Below, piece after piece: positions 17,457 to 26,019 of a stretch of DNA of 64,000 bases; within the stretch, counting starts at the first letter, position 1; each line of letters opens with the position of its first letter. The stretch lies in the NCBI RefSeq assembly GCF_009193215.1, contig NZ_VYVA01000001.1, forward strand, positions 62,001 to 126,000, read 5' to 3'. The notes beneath the pieces are model-generated. The model did no database searches, was not told the DNA's origin, and was given only the letters and a program-made list of their open reading frames with translations. The position numbers were made by a program, and so were the translations under genes. The DNA is from Flavicella marina. Lineage in GTDB: Bacteria > Bacteroidota > Bacteroidia > Flavobacteriales > Flavobacteriaceae.

Positions 17457-18851
17457 TTACTTTTTTTTAATAAACCCTTTTTTTGTCAATGGTCTTCTAT
17501 TCTCTATAACCTCGGATACATACCCATTTTTCACATCTTCAAAAAACAATACAGGTCGTGCGTCTTTAGCGATTGTAATTAATTGGAAATTTCTGATGGA
17601 TAAGCCATTGATATGTCTCGCATAAATTCCTTTTGCTGGTAATGTACCGACCTTACCAAATTCTGGCCACCAATTGCCTAGTGTTTCAAGCGTGTACTCT
17701 TTAATTTCTTTTTCGACATCTTCTTTCGTTCCTCCCCCCGAAACTGTCATTTGAATATTATTCAGTTGAATATCTTCTATATAATGATTAGGCATCCCTG
17801 TGAGAAAAAAAGCCGAATTTTTATCGAGTTCACGATTATCTACAATGAAATCACTAAAAACAAAACCATGCATGGCTTTCATCGGAAACATTTCTTTCGG
17901 CATATCTACCCCTGCCCTTTGTTGACAAAAAGTCATAAACACAGGTCGTGGAACATTTTTCATTACCAAGTTAGAAAACGTCATATTTTTCATTTCCCCT
18001 CCTTCATTCATTTGAATCTTTAGTCCAGAATCGAGTATATCGTAAAAAGTACAATTAGACACAGTTACAGATTCAAAATCACCTCTTGAGGCCAATCCTA
18101 TGCGCATGCCTCCCCATTTTGTTGTAAAAACACAATTCGTTATGGTAATATTTTTACATGGGTACGCTGCATTTGATGCTTGTAAACAAATAGAATCATC
18201 GCTATTATCAAAGGAAGAATCGCTAACTCTTACATTCGTGCAGCCGTCAAAATCCAAGCCATCTCCGTTGTTGTTTGCACGACTTATAATTCTTATTCCA
18301 GAAACCACAATTTCATTACAATACAACCAAGCAGAGGTCCAAGCTGCCGGATCTTTTAAAGTAATATTCCGGATTTTAATATCATTGCATTTTAAAAAGC
18401 GTAATAACATTGGACGACCACCTCCAGACTTTATCCCAAAGTTTTTAAAAGAGCCATTCCCATTGATCGTTCCATAACCATCAATTACAAAATGCTTGGC
18501 ATTTTTAGCAAAAATGAGGCATCTATCCATATGAGGCTCATCTTTGTAAGTATTGTAATGCGTATCGGTTGTATAATCTTCATAATTAGAACTACCCAAC
18601 AACGTCGCACCTTGTTGTACTCTTAACGTAACATAATCTTTTAGATATATTGTTCCGATTACTACGGTTTTCCCTGCAGGAATAACGACGGTTCCACCAC
18701 CATTTTTTGTACATGCGTCAATGGCCGCTTGAACAGCTCTAGTATCAATCGTTAGACCATCAGCTTTCGCTCCAAAGTTCAATACATTGAACTCTGTAGC
18801 ACCAACTTGTGAAGCAATAAATAAGTAAAAGAAAAAGAATTTATATTTCAT
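17457..18851 (-). CDS. GH28-like right-handed beta-helix glycosidase, exported
   Basis: Protein of 464 residues with a signal peptide (to about VGA18) and a GH28-type beta-helix beginning FNVLNFGAKADGLTIDTRAV. N195-G-D197 and D218-D219 match the first two GH28 acidic motifs. As in its neighbour, the GHG histidine is missing and the equivalent reads KWGGMRIGL (Trp246); the RIK motif becomes SGLKIQM. The two genes share domain layout and the same motif changes, so they look like an old tandem duplication with divergence. One is a lipoprotein and the other is not, suggesting different locations. Substrate is unknown; galacturonan is not expected in a red-algal galactan locus. Confidence 0.82.
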   Translation of the reverse strand: MKYKFFFFYLFIASQVGATEFNVLNFGAKADGLTIDTRAVQAAIDACTKNGGGTVVIPAGKTVVIGTIYLKDYVTLRVQQGATLLGSSNYEDYTTDTHYNTYKDEPHMDRCLIFAKNAKHFVIDGYGTINGNGSFKNFGIKSGGGRPMLLRFLKCNDIKIRNITLKDPAAWTSAWLYCNEIVVSGIRIISRANNNGDGLDFDGCTNVRVSDSSFDNSDDSICLQASNAAYPCKNITITNCVFTTKWGGMRIGLASRGDFESVTVSNCTFYDILDSGLKIQMNEGGEMKNMTFSNLVMKNVPRPVFMTFCQQRAGVDMPKEMFPMKAMHGFVFSDFIVDNRELDKNSAFFLTGMPNHYIEDIQLNNIQMTVSGGGTKEDVEKEIKEYTLETLGNWWPEFGKVGTLPAKGIYARHINGLSIRNFQLITIAKDARPVLFFEDVKNGYVSEVIENRRPLTKKGFIKKK

Positions 18852-18859
18852 ATTTAAGA

Positions 18860-20539
18860 TTAATGGCCTCCATGAGGATGGCTATCGTTTGTATATCTAA
18901 CAACTTTAGGTGTATCAATCCCTCTTGCTTTTGAAATCTGTTCCTTCCAAACAGACCTTAATTTTTCTAGCACATCTTTATACTCCTCATTTTGAGCAAG
19001 GTTGTGCAACTCATTTGCATCCTTTTCAAGATGGTACAACTCTTCATAAACCGGTTGTTCTCCTTCTAAAGAGGCGTCTGACAGTGCTCTGTATATTGCT
19101 ATATCGGGATCATGCACCGCGTATAACATTTTGTTTACAGGAATTCCTAAATCTTTAGCAATTGCAATTTTCTTAGTTGCTGAAAAAGTAGTGTTTTTGT
19201 AATATCTGATGTATTTCCATTCTTTGTTTTGAACAGCCTCACATTTTGGATTTCCGAACTGGGTAGACCATAAATTTTCTGTAAACAAATATTCTCTTAC
19301 TTCACTATTTGCATCAACTAATAACTTTGAAATATCTTTACCTTGAAACGATTTAGGAGCAGCAACACCGGCCATACTCAACATGGTCGGAGCGACATCA
19401 ATAGATTGAACCAAGGCATCACTTTTTCTCCCTCTTTGTTTTCTTTTAAAGGAAGGATCCATCACAATTAAAGGTACATGCGTTGTTTTCTCGTAACACA
19501 AAGCCTTTCCACCTAAACCTTGTTCTCCCATAAACAAGCCATGATCTGAAGTAAAAATTATGATTGTATTCTTATGCAGTTTTAATTTTTTCAGCTGACC
19601 TCTTAAATTTCCCACCAAGCGATCTATCCCTGTCATTGCTTGTAATTGACGAATATATCTCTCTTTTAATGCCTCTGGTGTATCCACATAGTTATAGCCT
19701 TGTTGGCGATCTTCTGCTCTTAACAAATCAGCAGGTAGTTTGGGTTCTTTTATATCGACTTTGGCAATATAATTTTTAGGTAGCGGAATTTCTAAATCTC
19801 TGTACAACGATTTGTAGATCTCATCGTCCGATTTTTTTTGTTTCATTGAACTCGTTCCAGCGCCATGAGGTAGATTAAAATTGATTGATAATAAAAAAGG
19901 TTTGTCTAATGGTCTCGTCTCTAAAAACCTCAACGCTCCTTTCAATTTTCTTGCATTAGGATCTAAAAAATCATCGACACCTTCGTTGATAATTTCTGGT
20001 TGTGTGGTTGCAATTGCATCGTTAAAAATTTCATGAACTTGTTTCGGATAAAATCGAATATGACCATGACCCGCATACCAATAATCAAAACTTTTTTCCA
20101 TGACACCACTTGTATAACCTCCATTACCAATTGGCGCATGATTTTTACCAATCCAACCTGTATAGTAACCTGAATTCCTCATTACAACGGGATATGAGTT
20201 CTCCCAAGCTTCATCCGCAACTGCAGTTCCAGAATTGAAATTCACTCCGTGTTTTCTTTCGTATTGACTTAATAAAATCGAAATTCTACTTGGGGTACAA
20301 ATAGCACTTGTAACATGAGCATTGGTAAACAACACACCATCTTTTGCCAGTTTATCAATATTTGGAGTTTTCACAATAGTATTTCCTGTACAACCCAACA
20401 TTCCATAAGACTGGTCATCGGTTAACACAAAAACAAAATTTGGTTGCCCTTTCTTTTTTTGCGCTTGAACATTGAACAATGTATTTGTTACAACAAACAA
20501 CACGAATAATATGCTTTTGTTTATTTTTAAATTGAACAT
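18860..20539 (-). CDS. Family S1 sulfatase
   Basis: Exported sulfatase of 559 residues (signal peptide to about VQAQ27). PNFVFVLTDDQSYGMLGCTGN carries the first metal site; the formylglycine motif is C81-T-P-S-R85. The active-site block is GWIGKNHAPIG, with Asn in place of the common Trp before His. The second metal cluster is FTSDHGLFMGEQG. The C-terminal end carries a short His-rich tail (NDSHPHGGH). It is likely periplasmic and acts on sulfated galactan oligosaccharides. It is placed 9 bases after the GH2 gene and 8 bases before the GH28-like gene, so it belongs to the same transcript. Confidence 0.9.
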   Translation of the reverse strand: MFNLKINKSILFVLFVVTNTLFNVQAQKKKGQPNFVFVLTDDQSYGMLGCTGNTIVKTPNIDKLAKDGVLFTNAHVTSAICTPSRISILLSQYERKHGVNFNSGTAVADEAWENSYPVVMRNSGYYTGWIGKNHAPIGNGGYTSGVMEKSFDYWYAGHGHIRFYPKQVHEIFNDAIATTQPEIINEGVDDFLDPNARKLKGALRFLETRPLDKPFLLSINFNLPHGAGTSSMKQKKSDDEIYKSLYRDLEIPLPKNYIAKVDIKEPKLPADLLRAEDRQQGYNYVDTPEALKERYIRQLQAMTGIDRLVGNLRGQLKKLKLHKNTIIIFTSDHGLFMGEQGLGGKALCYEKTTHVPLIVMDPSFKRKQRGRKSDALVQSIDVAPTMLSMAGVAAPKSFQGKDISKLLVDANSEVREYLFTENLWSTQFGNPKCEAVQNKEWKYIRYYKNTTFSATKKIAIAKDLGIPVNKMLYAVHDPDIAIYRALSDASLEGEQPVYEELYHLEKDANELHNLAQNEEYKDVLEKLRSVWKEQISKARGIDTPKVVRYTNDSHPHGGH

Positions 20540-20548
20540 TAGCTTTGT

Positions 20549-23023
20549 TTATTTAGTTTGTATTAATACCTCAGTAGACTCTAACCCTAAAGCACTTGCT
20601 TCTATAATTATTTCTCCAGATTCTTTGGTAGATTTTGCAATTACCATGCACAACCCATTGAACGCTTTTCTGCTGTTTGATTGGAATGAGGCAAGTGACG
20701 TTTGATCACCATTCCCTACAGCAGCAATAACACCAGCTCCTTTTAGTTTAAAAGTCACCAAATTATTTGCTCTCGGACATAAATTTCCATCTTTATCTTC
20801 GATCCTAACCGTAACAAATGACAAATCTTTACCATCAGATTTGATCTGACTTCTATCGGCAATTAGTTTTATTTTCGCTGGCTTACCTGCTGTTTTTAGT
20901 TCTTTTTCTGCAGCGACTTTTCCGTTCTTATAGCCAACAACTTTTAAAGATCCTGGTTGGTATTTTACATTCCACGACAAGCGATATTTAGATTTGTACA
21001 TTCCTTTTTCGAAACCATGGTATTCTGAAGGTATCATCGTAAAATCCTTTCCTTTGATTCTCTTTCCTTGAGATTTCCCATTGACAAAAAGTTCTGCTTC
21101 ATCGCAATTCGTATATGAATAAACAGGTATCAATTCTCCTTCTTTACCAGACCAATTCCAATGTGGCAATACATGCACCATAGGTTCTTTAGTCCATTGA
21201 CTTTGATAGAGATAAAATCTATCCTTTGGAAAACCACACAAATCAACTGGTGCAAAATAAGAAGATCTTGAAGGCCAATCATCATTCCAGTAACCATTTG
21301 TAGAATTATCTCTACCTCCATAAGGAGTTGGCTCACCTAAATAGTCAAAACCTGTCCATATAAATTCTCCCAATGAATTAGGATTTTTAGCTTGGTCATC
21401 AAATTCGATATCAGGAGCATATGCCCATGGTGGTCCAACAATAACATCATAACTTGATACGTGATTTGTTTCTTTTTTCGGCTCAAATTCTATTGGTAAA
21501 TGATACACTCCCCTGCTACTCGTTTGAGAAGAAGTTTCAGAACCATATAAAATAATCCCAGGATTGTTCTTTTTTATTTCTGCATATTTATCTGACCAGT
21601 AGTTCATCCCTACCACATCAATCTGATAAGCCAATTTATTTTTAAATGGTGCTGGATAATAATTGAAACCTGCTGTTGTTGGCCTGGTAGGGTCTTCATC
21701 ATGGCAGATATCGTTTAACATTTTAGCGACTTTCCAACCATCTTTTCTACCTTGCTCTAAAATTTCATTTCCGATACTCCACATAATTACGGAAGGATGA
21801 TTACGATCTCTTTTGATCATATCTCGTAAATCTTGTTCGTGCCATTTATCGAAATGCTTGTGATACCCATTTTCAACTTTCCCTAGCTTCCATTCATCAA
21901 ATGCTTCAGTAATCACAACAATTCCCAATTCGTCGCAAACTTGCAACATCTCGGGAGAAGGTGGGTTATGACTCGTCCTTAAAGCATTCACACCCATTTT
22001 CTGCATTATTTGCATTTGTCTTTGTTTCGCACGATAATTAATTGCACTACCTAAAGGTCCTTGATCATGATGCATGCAGACTCCGTTTAACTGAACTACT
22101 TTTCCATTCAATAAAAATCCTTTTTCAGCATCAAAAGCGATCGTTCTAATTCCGAATTTAGTTTGATATTCATCTACTACCACATCATCAACAATTACTT
22201 TACTAATTGCCGTATACAAATACGAATCTGACAACTTCCATAAAACTGCTTTTTCGATTGCAAGAGTTTGCTCTAGTTCAGTCGTCTCTTCGGCATTTAT
22301 CATTGTGTCAGATAATTCTGAAACAATCTCTTTACCCTCTTCATCAATTATAGAGGTTTTTAAGGAAGCCTTTACAGTTTTTAACTTTGTATTTTTAAGT
22401 TTTGTTTTGATCGATACTTTGGCTTTTCCATGAACAATCGATGGAGTTGTAATATAGGTACCGTATTGAGGAATATGAATTTTATTCTTTAATTTCAAAC
22501 GAACATTTCGGTAAATACCGGCACCAGGATACCAACGTGCAGATAAATCTTCAGGAGCCAATTTCACTGCAATCACATTGCTTTCTCCAAATTTCACATA
22601 TGAAGAGATATCAAACTCAAAACCAATATAACCATAAGGTCTTTCTCCAACATATTGTCCGTTTACCCATACTTTGGCATTGCTCATCGCACCGTCAAAT
22701 TCAATCGAAACAAGTTTGTTTTTCGAAGCACTATCAAGATCAAAATGTTTTCGATACCATGCTTCTCCCGTAACAGGTAAGCCACCAGTTCTTGCATTGT
22801 GTTGATTGCTAAAAGGACCTTCTATTGCCCAGTCATGAGGAAGATCTAATTTTCTCCAATTCGTATCAACAAATGATACTTTTTCGGCTCCAATTATCGT
22901 GTCTTTTTTAAAAAGCCAATTATCATTAAAGGATTGGTCGGGAGTTACATCTACTATTTTCGTTGAACACGAGGCCATCCCCCATAAGACAACAACATAA
23001 AAGAATTTAACGTAGCTATTCAT
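20549..23023 (-). CDS. GH2 family beta-galactosidase, lipoprotein
   Basis: Exo-beta-galactosidase-type enzyme of 824 residues with a lipoprotein signal (lipobox MASC, Cys19), so membrane-anchored. The jelly-roll domain (LPHDWAIEGPF, VWVNGQ) leads to a TIM barrel with Glu420 (MWSIGNEILEQ, acid/base) and Glu496 (ILYGSETSS, nucleophile), then C-terminal beta-sandwich domains. It is strongly similar along its length to the GH2 at 5003-7465, including long identical runs around CGFPKDRFYLYQSQW, but that copy is not a lipoprotein. The pair may work in different places or on differently decorated galactose ends. It is preceded by lacI with a 161-base gap that contains CATATG and ATGTGGTAT motifs shared with other intergenic regions. 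Confidence 0.9.
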   Translation of the reverse strand: MNSYVKFFYVVVLWGMASCSTKIVDVTPDQSFNDNWLFKKDTIIGAEKVSFVDTNWRKLDLPHDWAIEGPFSNQHNARTGGLPVTGEAWYRKHFDLDSASKNKLVSIEFDGAMSNAKVWVNGQYVGERPYGYIGFEFDISSYVKFGESNVIAVKLAPEDLSARWYPGAGIYRNVRLKLKNKIHIPQYGTYITTPSIVHGKAKVSIKTKLKNTKLKTVKASLKTSIIDEEGKEIVSELSDTMINAEETTELEQTLAIEKAVLWKLSDSYLYTAISKVIVDDVVVDEYQTKFGIRTIAFDAEKGFLLNGKVVQLNGVCMHHDQGPLGSAINYRAKQRQMQIMQKMGVNALRTSHNPPSPEMLQVCDELGIVVITEAFDEWKLGKVENGYHKHFDKWHEQDLRDMIKRDRNHPSVIMWSIGNEILEQGRKDGWKVAKMLNDICHDEDPTRPTTAGFNYYPAPFKNKLAYQIDVVGMNYWSDKYAEIKKNNPGIILYGSETSSQTSSRGVYHLPIEFEPKKETNHVSSYDVIVGPPWAYAPDIEFDDQAKNPNSLGEFIWTGFDYLGEPTPYGGRDNSTNGYWNDDWPSRSSYFAPVDLCGFPKDRFYLYQSQWTKEPMVHVLPHWNWSGKEGELIPVYSYTNCDEAELFVNGKSQGKRIKGKDFTMIPSEYHGFEKGMYKSKYRLSWNVKYQPGSLKVVGYKNGKVAAEKELKTAGKPAKIKLIADRSQIKSDGKDLSFVTVRIEDKDGNLCPRANNLVTFKLKGAGVIAAVGNGDQTSLASFQSNSRKAFNGLCMVIAKSTKESGEIIIEASALGLESTEVLIQTK

Positions 23024-23184
23024 GATGAAATAAAATTAATTTTTACTAAAAAGTAAATATATAGCTATCTCATATGACTCAAAAAGAAATAAGAACTATG
23101 TGGTATTAAAAAATACATTTGTTGCGTATATAATTCTTACCTGTAAATATTCCCCATCACTACTATTTCAAATAAGCAGTGGTT
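23024..23184. promoter_or_regulatory. Intergenic region upstream of the minus-strand GH2 operon with shared motifs
   Basis: Between the lacI stop and the GH2 start lie a small inverted repeat (TTTACT/AGTAAA at 23042-23057), a CATATG at 23071-23076 and the word ATGTGGTAT at 23098-23106. The last is also found at 36140-36148. I did not find a clear TAnnTTTG on the minus strand, so promoter placement remains open. Confidence 0.35.
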
Positions 23185-24195
23185 TCAATCTACTTTTATA
23201 GAGGACTCTCTAACATTTAATCGGCCATTTAAAATGATAGTTTGAGGAATAAACAATCCCGTTGTCTCGATTTGATCCAATAACAACTTAGCAGCTGTTT
23301 GTCCAATATCACCTGTAGGTTGACTCACTGATGTAAGTGGAGGTGCAATATGCTCAGCCAAACTAGACTCTGAAAACCCTACAATTGCAATATCATTTGG
23401 TATTCGATAACCATGTTCTTTAAAAACCTTCATCGCTCCTATTGCACTAGGATCGCTTGCCGCAAAAATAGCTGTTGGTATTTCATTTTTTTCAATCAAC
23501 TCCAAAGCAACTCGTTCTCCCTCTTCCATTGAAAAGCCACAAGTTATTTTTTTTCCTTCTGATATTTTATACTTTCGATGGGCAGCATCAAACCCTTGAG
23601 ATCTATTTTTAGAAAGCGTTAGGTTCTTTGGACCAGAAAAATGAACAATATCTCTATGTCCCTGTACTATAAGGTGCTCCGTTGCAAAAAAAGCCCATTT
23701 ATAATCATCAAACACAACTTTAGAAGCTGGTAATTCTTCAATGACTCTATTGAAAAACACTATTGGAGTTCCTGATTCAATAATTGACTTATACCGTTCG
23801 ATATTTTTATTCTCTGAACACAATGAAACGATCAAACCATCAACCATATTATCGAGCATAGTTTCTAAATTTTTCAGTTCAATTTCTGCAGACTCATTTG
23901 ATTGCATAATCAATACCTGATATCCTTTTTCTATAAGTATTTCTTGAGCTCCGATAATTACTTCTGGAAAAAAACTATTGATAAACTCTGGCACTAATAT
24001 TCCAATATTTAATGAACGTTGTTGAATTAATTTCCTAGCAATTGGATTTGGCTTGTACCCCATTTCCTTTGCTGTTTTCAAAATTAATTCTTTCGTTTCA
24101 GCACGAATATCATATTTATCATTAAAAGCTCTTGAGACTGTAGATACAGAAACCTTTAATTTTCTTGCAACATCTTTAATCGTAATATGTTTCAT
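23185..24195 (-). CDS. LacI/GalR family transcriptional regulator
   Basis: DNA-binding regulator of 336 residues. The N-terminal helix-turn-helix (TIKDVARKLKVSVSTVSRAFN, residues 5-25) and hinge (NPIARKLIQQ) precede a periplasmic-binding-protein-like sugar sensor domain (LNIGILVPEFINSFFPEVI to the C-terminus, including IVGFSESSLAEHIAPPLTSV). It is transcribed away from the sodium/solute symporter. The space between the two genes holds three ACGT-centred palindromic sites that fit LacI-family operators, so it probably represses both itself and the divergent transport operon until a galactan-derived sugar binds. It may also control the GH2-sulfatase-GH28 genes downstream on its own strand. The inducer is unknown. 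Confidence 0.93.
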   Translation of the reverse strand: MKHITIKDVARKLKVSVSTVSRAFNDKYDIRAETKELILKTAKEMGYKPNPIARKLIQQRSLNIGILVPEFINSFFPEVIIGAQEILIEKGYQVLIMQSNESAEIELKNLETMLDNMVDGLIVSLCSENKNIERYKSIIESGTPIVFFNRVIEELPASKVVFDDYKWAFFATEHLIVQGHRDIVHFSGPKNLTLSKNRSQGFDAAHRKYKISEGKKITCGFSMEEGERVALELIEKNEIPTAIFAASDPSAIGAMKVFKEHGYRIPNDIAIVGFSESSLAEHIAPPLTSVSQPTGDIGQTAAKLLLDQIETTGLFIPQTIILNGRLNVRESSIKVD

Positions 24196-24232
24196 GATTC
24201 AATATTAATCATTTTTATTGTTTTAGAAAATA

Positions 24233-24280
24233 CCGGGAACGTTTCCAGAAAATAAAAACGTTTTCGGAAACGTTCTCGGG
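24233..24280. promoter_or_regulatory. Cluster of LacI-type operators between lacI and the symporter gene
   Basis: Three ACGT-centred palindromes occur in 48 bases: GGGAACGTTTCC (24235-24246, near-perfect), AAAACGTTTT (24255-24264, perfect) and GGAAACGTTCTC (24266-24277). AACGTTT at 24257-24263 and AAACGTT at 24268-24274 also form an inverted repeat. A central CG step within such palindromes is typical of LacI-family sites. The position between divergent genes fits control of both. Confidence 0.75.
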
Positions 24281-24352
24281 AATAATTTTATTCAAATCCA
24301 TTGTAAAAACATTCATTTAATCGAAATTGCTAAATAATTCAAAATACAAGAC

Positions 24353-25996
24353 ATGGGTTATATAGACATAGGAGTCATTTTAATATTCACATTATTGGTG
24401 TTTGTATGCGGAATGAGCTTTTCAAAAGCAGGAAAAAACATGAAATCGTATTTTGCTGCAGGAGGTGCACTACCATGGTGGATGAGCGGATTGTCTTTGT
24501 TTATGAGCTTCTTCTCGGCCGGTACATTCGTTGTTTGGGGATCAATCGCATACAATAGCGGATGGGTAGCAATTGCGATACAATGGACTATGTGTATCGC
24601 TGGTTTGATCATCGGATTTTGGATTGCTCCTAAATGGCAAAAAACAAAAGCACTAACCGCAGCTGAGTATATAACAGATAGACTTGGATACAAAACACAA
24701 AAAATTTACACCTACCTATTTTTACTCATCTCTGTGTTTACTACGGGTGCTTTTCTATATCCTGTTGCAAAAATCGTAGAAGTATCTACAGGAATTCCAA
24801 TCACTGCAAGTGTCATTTTTTTAGGAATCTTGATATTGATTTACACCGCTGTTGGAGGATTATGGTCAGTAATTGTAACAGACGTTTTACAATTTGTCGT
24901 GCTTACTGCAGCGTTATTGATTGTGGTTCCATTATCATTTGATAAAATAGGAGGAATTAAAAATTTCATCAATTTGGCACCTGATAATTTTTTCAATTTC
25001 GTAAATGAAGAATACACCCCTGGTTTTCTAGTTGCTTTTGGTCTTTACAACCTTTTCTTTATAGCAGGAAACTGGGCCTATGTCCAAAGGTATACAAGTG
25101 TAGCTACACCAAAAGAAGCGAAAAAAGTGGGTTGGTTGTTTGGAGGACTTTACTCCATAAGTCCCTTGATTTGGATGCTACCTCCCATGATATACCGTAT
25201 CATAAACCCTGACCTTAGTGATTTAGCGGAAGAAGGCGCCTATTTATTAATGTGTAAAGAAGTATTACCTATCGGAATGTTAGGATTGATGCTTGGAGGG
25301 ATGGTATTTGCAACTTCCAGCTCGGTAAATACAACTTTAAACATTTCAGCTGGTGTATTAGCTAACGATGTTTTCAAGCATTTTAAACCAAACTCAAGCG
25401 AAGTCACCTTAGTAAAAGTTGGTAAATCTGCCACTATTTTCCTTGGCGTTATTACTATTATTGTGGCACTATTAGTTCCTCTGATGGGAGGAATTGTAAA
25501 TGTGGTTATGAGTTTAGCTGCCTTAACCGGTGGTGCGATGTTCTTGCCGCCATTATGGAGCCTCTTTTCAAAATATCAAACAGGTAAAAGCATACTATCT
25601 GTAACAATCATTTCCCTGCTGATAAATGCATTTTTCAAATTCATTAGCCCTGATTTACTTACGATATCTTTAGACCGAGCAACCGAAATGGGAGTGGGAG
25701 TTGTAATCCCTATTATCTTGTTAGCTGCATTCGATATTTATGCAAAATCAAAAAAACATAGCACTATCGAATACGACAAATATCAAAAAATCGTTTCAGA
25801 AAAAACCTCAATTGAGGAAGAAGTTACAATTAGTAACAAAAGAGGAAGTCGTGTAATTGGTATAGGAGTTGCATCGACAGGCTTATTGATTCTAGGACTC
25901 TCGACTATAGCCGAGACTGGAATACTGCTTGTTAGCGGAATGGGTGTTTCTGTTCTTCTTGTTGGTGTATTTATCATTAAAAAAAACCTTAGATAA
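24353..25996 (+). CDS. Sodium/solute symporter (SSS family)
   Basis: Inner-membrane protein of 547 residues with about 13 hydrophobic segments. GYIDIGVILIFTLLVFVCG, the conserved ALPWWMSGLSLFMSFFSAGTF region, and LTAAEYITDRLG early in the protein are typical of sodium:solute symporters related to sugar carriers of the SGLT type. It should import a monosaccharide released from the galactan using the sodium gradient, suited to seawater. The gene is divergent from lacI and opens the operon that continues with an FAD oxidoreductase 23 bases downstream, which suggests that the imported sugar and the oxidoreductase belong to one pathway. The cargo cannot be read from the sequence. Confidence 0.92.
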   Translation: MGYIDIGVILIFTLLVFVCGMSFSKAGKNMKSYFAAGGALPWWMSGLSLFMSFFSAGTFVVWGSIAYNSGWVAIAIQWTMCIAGLIIGFWIAPKWQKTKALTAAEYITDRLGYKTQKIYTYLFLLISVFTTGAFLYPVAKIVEVSTGIPITASVIFLGILILIYTAVGGLWSVIVTDVLQFVVLTAALLIVVPLSFDKIGGIKNFINLAPDNFFNFVNEEYTPGFLVAFGLYNLFFIAGNWAYVQRYTSVATPKEAKKVGWLFGGLYSISPLIWMLPPMIYRIINPDLSDLAEEGAYLLMCKEVLPIGMLGLMLGGMVFATSSSVNTTLNISAGVLANDVFKHFKPNSSEVTLVKVGKSATIFLGVITIIVALLVPLMGGIVNVVMSLAALTGGAMFLPPLWSLFSKYQTGKSILSVTIISLLINAFFKFISPDLLTISLDRATEMGVGVVIPIILLAAFDIYAKSKKHSTIEYDKYQKIVSEKTSIEEEVTISNKRGSRVIGIGVASTGLLILGLSTIAETGILLVSGMGVSVLLVGVFIIKKNLR

Positions 25997-26019
25997 AATT
26001 AACAACATAATCGTACAAT

